DNA from: an uncultured Alphaproteobacteria bacterium | Lineage (GTDB): Bacteria; Pseudomonadota; Alphaproteobacteria; Micavibrionales; Micavibrionaceae | DNA: 64,000 nucleotides | Assembly (NCBI GenBank): GCA_937923625.1 | Contig: CALDTV010000013.1 | Coordinates: 1 to 64,000, forward strand | Direction: 5' to 3' | Shown here: in pieces, positions 56,807-64,000 of the stretch | How the letters are laid out: each line of letters begins with the position of its first letter | Numbering within the stretch: the first letter of the stretch is position 1 | Program-made: the position numbers and the translations under genes | The notes under the pieces: generated by a model | Database searches by the model: none | What the model was told of the DNA's origin: nothing | What the model saw: the letters and a program-made list of their open reading frames with translations, nothing else

Positions 56807-56941
56807 TTTGTTTGTTAAACCGTCATATCGGTCAGTCCGAAGGATACTATTTTATAAATTCCTCATGGCCCGAACGGCAAGAGGTAAGAGAAAAAAGACA
56901 AGGCTCACATATAGGTTGGAGCAAATATCGAGATTTAATTC

Positions 56942-57340
56942 ATGGAACATGTTGTACTTATCATTCACCTTATTCTCGCGCTAGGCATTATTGGCTTGGT
57001 GTTGCTTCAACGCTCTGAGGGGGGTGGTTTGGGTATTGGCGGCGGCGGTGGCGGCCTTGGTGGTTTTGCCTCTGCGGCATCTACGGCAAATGTTCTTACA
57101 CGTGCTACGGCGCTTTGTGCGGTGGCGTTTTTTTGCACTAGTTTATTGTTGGCCGTTTTGGCTGGTAATGGCACGCGTTCAACAAGTCTGTTGGAAAGTC
57201 TCGATAATCCACCTGCGGCTGTTGACAGCATGAGCAAAACCAACGATAAACAACTTCCGGAAGCACAGGCGTCCGGAGACGTGCTGGAAGACATAGAAAC
57301 AGCACCAATTTCCCCACCTTCTGCCCCTTTATCTGAGTAA
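56942..57340 (+). CDS. secG: Protein translocase subunit SecG
   Basis: 132 aa. Two hydrophobic helices (about residues 4-22 and 53-73) flank the glycine-rich loop LLQRSEGGGLGIGGG, the SecG signature; a polar, acidic C-terminal tail follows, as in alphaproteobacteria. It assists SecYE in protein export. It is upstream of pyrG, the usual order. Confidence 0.95.
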   Translation: MEHVVLIIHLILALGIIGLVLLQRSEGGGLGIGGGGGGLGGFASAASTANVLTRATALCAVAFFCTSLLLAVLAGNGTRSTSLLESLDNPPAAVDSMSKTNDKQLPEAQASGDVLEDIETAPISPPSAPLSE

Positions 57341-57366
57341 CTTTACACTCACTTAAAGCTTTATTT

Positions 57367-57382
57367 TTAAGTTTAATTTAAC
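57367..57382 (+). promoter_or_regulatory. Possible CtrA-type site upstream of pyrG
   Basis: TTAAGTTTAATTTAAC fits TTAA-N7-TTAAC and lies 40 bases before the pyrG ATG. The region is AT-rich and such a match can arise by chance, so this is only a note. Confidence 0.25.
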
Positions 57383-57397
57383 GCCATAAGGTGTTGA

Positions 57398-59059
<1,662 letters not shown>

Positions 59060-59138
59060 TAAATATTGCCATCGAGCAAATTTTTATACACAATTGTTTT
59101 TCTCTTAAAAATTTTAATTATGAATAAGGATATATAAA

Positions 59139-59264
59139 ATGAATAAAACATTTCTCATCGCAATGCTCTTAGGGGCGTTCAGCCTTTCTGCCTGTGAAAC
59201 CATTCAAGGTGCAGGTCGTGATATTCAAAGCGGCGGAAAAGCTCTTGAAAGAGCTGTTGAGTAA
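59139..59264 (+). CDS. Entericidin-like small lipoprotein
   Basis: 41 aa. Signal peptide with lipobox LSAC (cysteine at residue 19), then ETIQGAGRDIQSGGKALERAVE, the pattern of the entericidin EcnA/EcnB family. It is exported and anchored to a membrane; the family is linked to stress and cell lysis, but the function here is unknown. The upstream AAGGA lies 12 bases before the ATG, a longer spacing than usual. A perfect hairpin follows. Confidence 0.85.
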   Translation: MNKTFLIAMLLGAFSLSACETIQGAGRDIQSGGKALERAVE

Positions 59265-59280
59265 TAGAACTTATAAGAAA

Positions 59281-59319
59281 TATAACAAGCATTTTATCAA
59301 TCATGAAATGCTTGTTATA
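59281..59319 (+). terminator. Perfect 14 bp hairpin after the entericidin-like gene
   Basis: TATAACAAGCATTT (59281-59294) and AAATGCTTGTTATA (59306-59319) are exact reverse complements with an 11-base loop. No T-run follows, so it may end or stabilise the short transcript instead of being a classical intrinsic terminator. Confidence 0.6.
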
Positions 59320-59368
59320 AATCAAATCATTAAAAGCGAAAAATTTTCCTTTCTTTGCTTATAATAAA

Positions 59369-59396
59369 TCTTGGTGTCTTTGTGTCTTGGTGGTAA
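59369..59396 (+). repeat. Single arm of a dispersed repeat (TCTTGGTGTCTTTGTGTCTT)
   Basis: The kdsA leader contains TCTTGGTGTCTTTGTGTCTT followed by GGTGGT, resembling one arm of a repeat that I recall from other bacterial genomes. No complementary arm is seen nearby. Treat as tentative. Confidence 0.3.
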
Positions 59397-61603
<2,207 letters not shown>

Positions 61604-61614
61604 TAACAACTAGC

Positions 61615-62240
61615 TTATGGCTCAATGACTTTAGGGGGCCATTGAATTGGGGTATTGCTTCCTGTTTCTAATGCCTCCATGTTGGAAGCGGCTTTGGGAT
61701 CATATTTATGCGCTGATGAGCCAGAGCCTTGTACGGAAGCGTTATGTGCTAAGCGCATATTTTCTGCGATCTTAGCATCATCGATCCTGTCGTTTACAGC
61801 CACAGCGTCAACAATTTGATGTCTTTCTAGAGACGCACCCAAAAGAAACATAATTTTCAACATAATAGGGTTATTTGCTGTTCTGGAAGCGCGTGGGTTT
61901 TCTGCCCAAAGAAAAAGATCTGTGCATGCTCTTGCTAGATCATGATTGTCAGTATGTAAAATGACCTTTGATTTTTTGGAAGAGAATTTAAAGCGCAGCA
62001 TGCAGCCATGAATTCCCCTGCCATCGCTAAATTACGTCTCTTGCCTCTTGAATGATTGGTGTTTCTTGTTTTTGTTTTAGGTTTTTCGGGAAAAATTTTT
62101 GCTGTCTTAATTATTGGGTTATTGCTTTTTTTTGTCGTAATTACCCAGCCGAGCCCCATTCTGGAAGAGTCTCTTTTTACGCTCGCATCAGTAAATATAT
62201 GGGCGTATCCTTTATCATCATAAAAAATGTCATCTTTCAT
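61615..62240 (-). pseudogene. RNase H-like gene split by a -1 frame change at A AAA AAT
   Basis: Two overlapping frames together form one RNase H-type protein of about 208 aa. The first (from ATG at 62240) has IFTDAS with D18 and LAMAGEFMAACCALNSLP with E76. At 61977-61971 the sequence is A AAA AAT in the reading frame; stepping back one base continues SKVILHTDNHDLA, giving the third acidic residue (about D98), and later VNDRIDDAKIAENMRLAH for the fourth. Separately the frames make 101 and 128 aa fragments, neither with all four catalytic acids. It is either a programmed frameshift, a mutation in an A-run, or a sequencing error. Substrate and role are unknown. Confidence 0.6.
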
Positions 62241-62371
62241 ATGATGTATAAAACATAAATTATTATGTAAATCAATTAAAAAACTGAATCATTCGAATCG
62301 CTTAACGCTAATAATTTTTTTGTTCACTGTATATTCTTTATTAAGATGCTGAATCTATTGTGTTTTATGGG

Positions 62372-62400
62372 TTGACGCTGCGAATCGGGTGTGATTCAAT
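62372..62400 (+). promoter_or_regulatory. Putative ftsB promoter
   Basis: TTGACG (62372-62377), a 17 bp spacer, then TTCAAT (62395-62400). The ftsB ATG is only seven bases further on, so the transcript would be leaderless or nearly so. The -10 is poor, hence low confidence. Confidence 0.3.
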
Positions 62401-62406
62401 GGGACT

Positions 62407-62724
62407 ATGAAACGCCTTATCGAAAAACGTTATATAATGCGCCGCAACATGTTAGCGGTCATTGGCTTATGTTTAAGCCTATATTTTGCATATCACTTAA
62501 TTGCGGGGCAGCGTGGTTATTTGAGCCTTTTGACGTTAGAAAACAAAGTAGCAGAGGCCTCAGAGCATTATAGCAACGTAAAAGCTGAGCGTGAGGCCGT
62601 TGAAACCAAGGTTGTGATGATGCGCCCAGGATCTATTGATCGTGATTTATTAGAAGAGCGCGTACGCCATGTTTTAGGGTTTCGTTATTCAAACGAATAT
62701 GATTTGCTACAAGATCGCTTATAG
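62407..62724 (+). CDS. ftsB: FtsB/DivIC-family septum formation initiator
   Basis: 105 aa single-pass cell division protein: basic cytoplasmic N-terminus, one transmembrane helix (about residues 15-32), then a coiled coil (about 43-75) and the family tail DRDLLEERVRHVLGF. It links the divisome with FtsL and FtsQ. It lies between eno and pdhA, the canonical alphaproteobacterial position, with the RNase H-like gene inserted on the other strand. Confidence 0.92.
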   Translation: MKRLIEKRYIMRRNMLAVIGLCLSLYFAYHLIAGQRGYLSLLTLENKVAEASEHYSNVKAEREAVETKVVMMRPGSIDRDLLEERVRHVLGFRYSNEYDLLQDRL

Positions 62725-62850
62725 CGACATAATATTTTTTAATATATATCAATGCCTTACCGATTTTATCCTCATTTTTTTTAATAAATGCTTTTTTTTG
62801 GCTAGATTCCCTTTGGCGTTATCGTTAGTTAAGGGGAGTTATTTATATAA

Positions 62851-63891
62851 ATGCGAGGGTGTTTAAACGTGGCCACAAAAACAAGTAAGTCTAAAAAGCC
62901 AAATTTAAAAACGGTATCAAATTCGAACCCAGAACCAACTCTGGAGGATATGAAGAATTTGTATCATGAAATGTTGCTTATTCGCCGTTTCGAGGAAAAA
63001 GCAGGACAGCTCTATGGCATGGGTCTGATTGGTGGATTTTGTCACTTATATATCGGACAAGAAGCCGTCGTGACAGGTATTCAATCTGTTCAAGAAGAGC
63101 AAGATACAGTTGTCACAACCTATCGTGACCACGGCCATATGTTGGCAAAAGGTATGGATCCAAAAGGGGTCATGGCAGAACTGACGGGGCGCGAGGGCGG
63201 TTATTCTCGCGGTAAGGGCGGCTCAATGCATATGTTCTCTCAGGAAAAAGGATTTTTTGGCGGGCATGGTATTGTTGGGGCCTCTACGGCGATTGGAACG
63301 GGGCTTGGTTTTTCTCATCAATATAAGGGCGATAATGGCGTTGCGATTTCCTACATGGGCGATGGCGCGGCAAATCAAGGACAAGTGGCTGAATGCTATA
63401 ACATGGCCGCGCTTTGGAAATTGCCGGTGCTGTACGTGATTGAAAATAACCAGTACGGCATGGGAACCTCTTCGGCGCGTCACGCGGCGGGGCAACTTTA
63501 TGCCCGTGGTCAGGGCTACGGCATTCCGGGTGAAATTGTCGATGGTATGGATGTGTTTGCGGTGCAGGCCGCCGCGCGTCAGGCGCTTGATTATATTCGC
63601 GATGGCAATGGGCCATACATTTTAGAAGTCATGACTTATCGTTTTCGTGGGCACTCGATGTCTGATCCAGCGAAATACCGTACAAAAGATGAAGTCGACG
63701 CCCAAAAAGAAAATGATCCAATCGTTAAGTTAAAAGCGATCATGATGGAAACGCATGATGTCGCCGAAGACGATTTAAAGAAAATAGATAAAGACATTAA
63801 AGCACGTATCAAAGAAGCGGCAGAATTTGCGCAAGAATCCCCAGAGCTTCCACCGGAAGAGCTTTGGACAGATGTGTTAGTAGAGGTTTAA
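62851..63891 (+). CDS. pdhA: Pyruvate dehydrogenase E1 component, alpha subunit
   Basis: 346 aa thiamine-diphosphate enzyme subunit oxidatively decarboxylating pyruvate. [20 protein letters not shown], the ThDP-binding [12 protein letters not shown]...NN and the phosphorylation-loop-like [12 protein letters not shown] are visible. A lysine/serine-rich N-terminal tail of about 25 residues precedes the core. GGGGAG lies upstream of the ATG at 62851; GTG at 62869 is an alternative start. Confidence 0.97.
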   Translation: MRGCLNVATKTSKSKKPNLKTVSNSNPEPTLEDMKNLYHEMLLIRRFEEKAGQLYGMGLIGGFCHLYIGQEAVVTGIQSVQEEQDTVVTTYRDHGHMLAKGMDPKGVMAELTGREGGYSRGKGGSMHMFSQEKGFFGGHGIVGASTAIGTGLGFSHQYKGDNGVAISYMGDGAANQGQVAECYNMAALWKLPVLYVIENNQYGMGTSSARHAAGQLYARGQGYGIPGEIVDGMDVFAVQAAARQALDYIRDGNGPYILEVMTYRFRGHSMSDPAKYRTKDEVDAQKENDPIVKLKAIMMETHDVAEDDLKKIDKDIKARIKEAAEFAQESPELPPEELWTDVLVEV

Positions 63892-63895
63892 AAAG

Positions 63896-64000
63896 ATGAC
63901 AATACAAGTATTAATGCCGGCTTTATCGCCGACGATGACCGAAGGAAATTTGGCCAAGTGGCTGAAGAAAGAGGGCGACAGCGTTGAGTCCGGTGATGTG
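63896..64000 (+). CDS. pdhB: Pyruvate dehydrogenase E1 component, beta subunit (5' part)
   Basis: The first 35 codons ([20 protein letters not shown]...) form the start of a lipoyl domain, four bases after the pdhA stop. In alphaproteobacteria PdhB carries such an N-terminal lipoyl domain and directly follows pdhA, so E1 beta is more likely than E2 (PdhC), which begins similarly. The rest lies beyond the right edge. Confidence 0.8.
   Translation, partial: MTIQVLMPALSPTMTEGNLAKWLKKEGDSVESGDV

Overview
The window is a 64 kb chromosomal segment of a free-living-type Gram-negative alphaproteobacterium with, by eye, a moderately AT-rich genome. The evidence is gene order as well as gene content. 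It carries the blocks nuoG-N/birA/coaX/rnj/DUF1467/proS/lolCD/dnaE, rpsB-tsf-pyrH-frr-uppS-cdsA-dxr-rseP-bamA-skp-lpxD-fabZ-lpxA-lpxI-lpxB, gltA/gltX/comEC/lexA/trpCDG, trpE/ppiD/tpiA and secG/pyrG/kdsA/eno/ftsB/pdhAB, all of which I know from alphaproteobacteria. LpxI instead of LpxH, a GTTC-N7-GTTC SOS operator at lexA, a PdhB with an N-terminal lipoyl domain and a TTAA-N7-TTAAC (CtrA-type) site agree with this. The genus cannot be fixed; a Micavibrio-like or rhodospirillalean lineage is only a guess.

Layout. 1-2148 (minus): a PurS-PurL fusion running off the left edge, plus a small orphan gene. 2289-12621 (plus): complex I subunits G to N without A-F, interrupted by a MazG-like pyrophosphohydrolase gene between nuoG and nuoH. 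12624-20925 (plus): birA, coaX, RNase J, an acetyltransferase, two envelope proteins, a proS of the Thermus/archaeal-like type, and lolCD. 20922-26285: an orphan P-loop protein (minus), dnaE (plus), and a flagellin (minus) carrying a C-type-lectin-like domain. 26619-41535 (plus): translation factors, isoprenoid and phospholipid precursor enzymes, outer-membrane assembly and lipid A synthesis. 41631-44371 (minus): gltA and gltX. 44446-46563 (plus): comEC. 46842-50020 (minus): lexA and trpCDG. 50078-51211 (plus): a YibQ-type deacetylase-fold protein. 51343-54746 (minus): trpE and ppiD. 54880-64000: tpiA, two paralogous orphan genes (one apparently broken), tRNA-Glu, secG, pyrG, an entericidin-like lipoprotein, kdsA, eno, a frame-interrupted RNase H-like gene, ftsB and pdhA-pdhB.

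Most of the window is housekeeping: respiration, nucleotide and tryptophan synthesis, lipid A and outer-membrane biogenesis, translation and central carbon metabolism. The accessory material is small and sits at operon junctions and strand switches: the lectin-flagellin, the orphan P-loop protein, the paralog pair, the RNase H-like gene, and at least five clear copies of a palindromic repeat (start CGTCATTGCGAG, end CTCGCAATGACG), two of them inside the nuo operon.

The strongest candidate for something undescribed is the flagellin at 24948-26285. A complete lectin-like fold with GEPN and WND motifs is inserted in the N-terminal D1 region rather than in the usual hypervariable D2/D3 region, and a CtrA-type box sits at the -35 position of its putative promoter.
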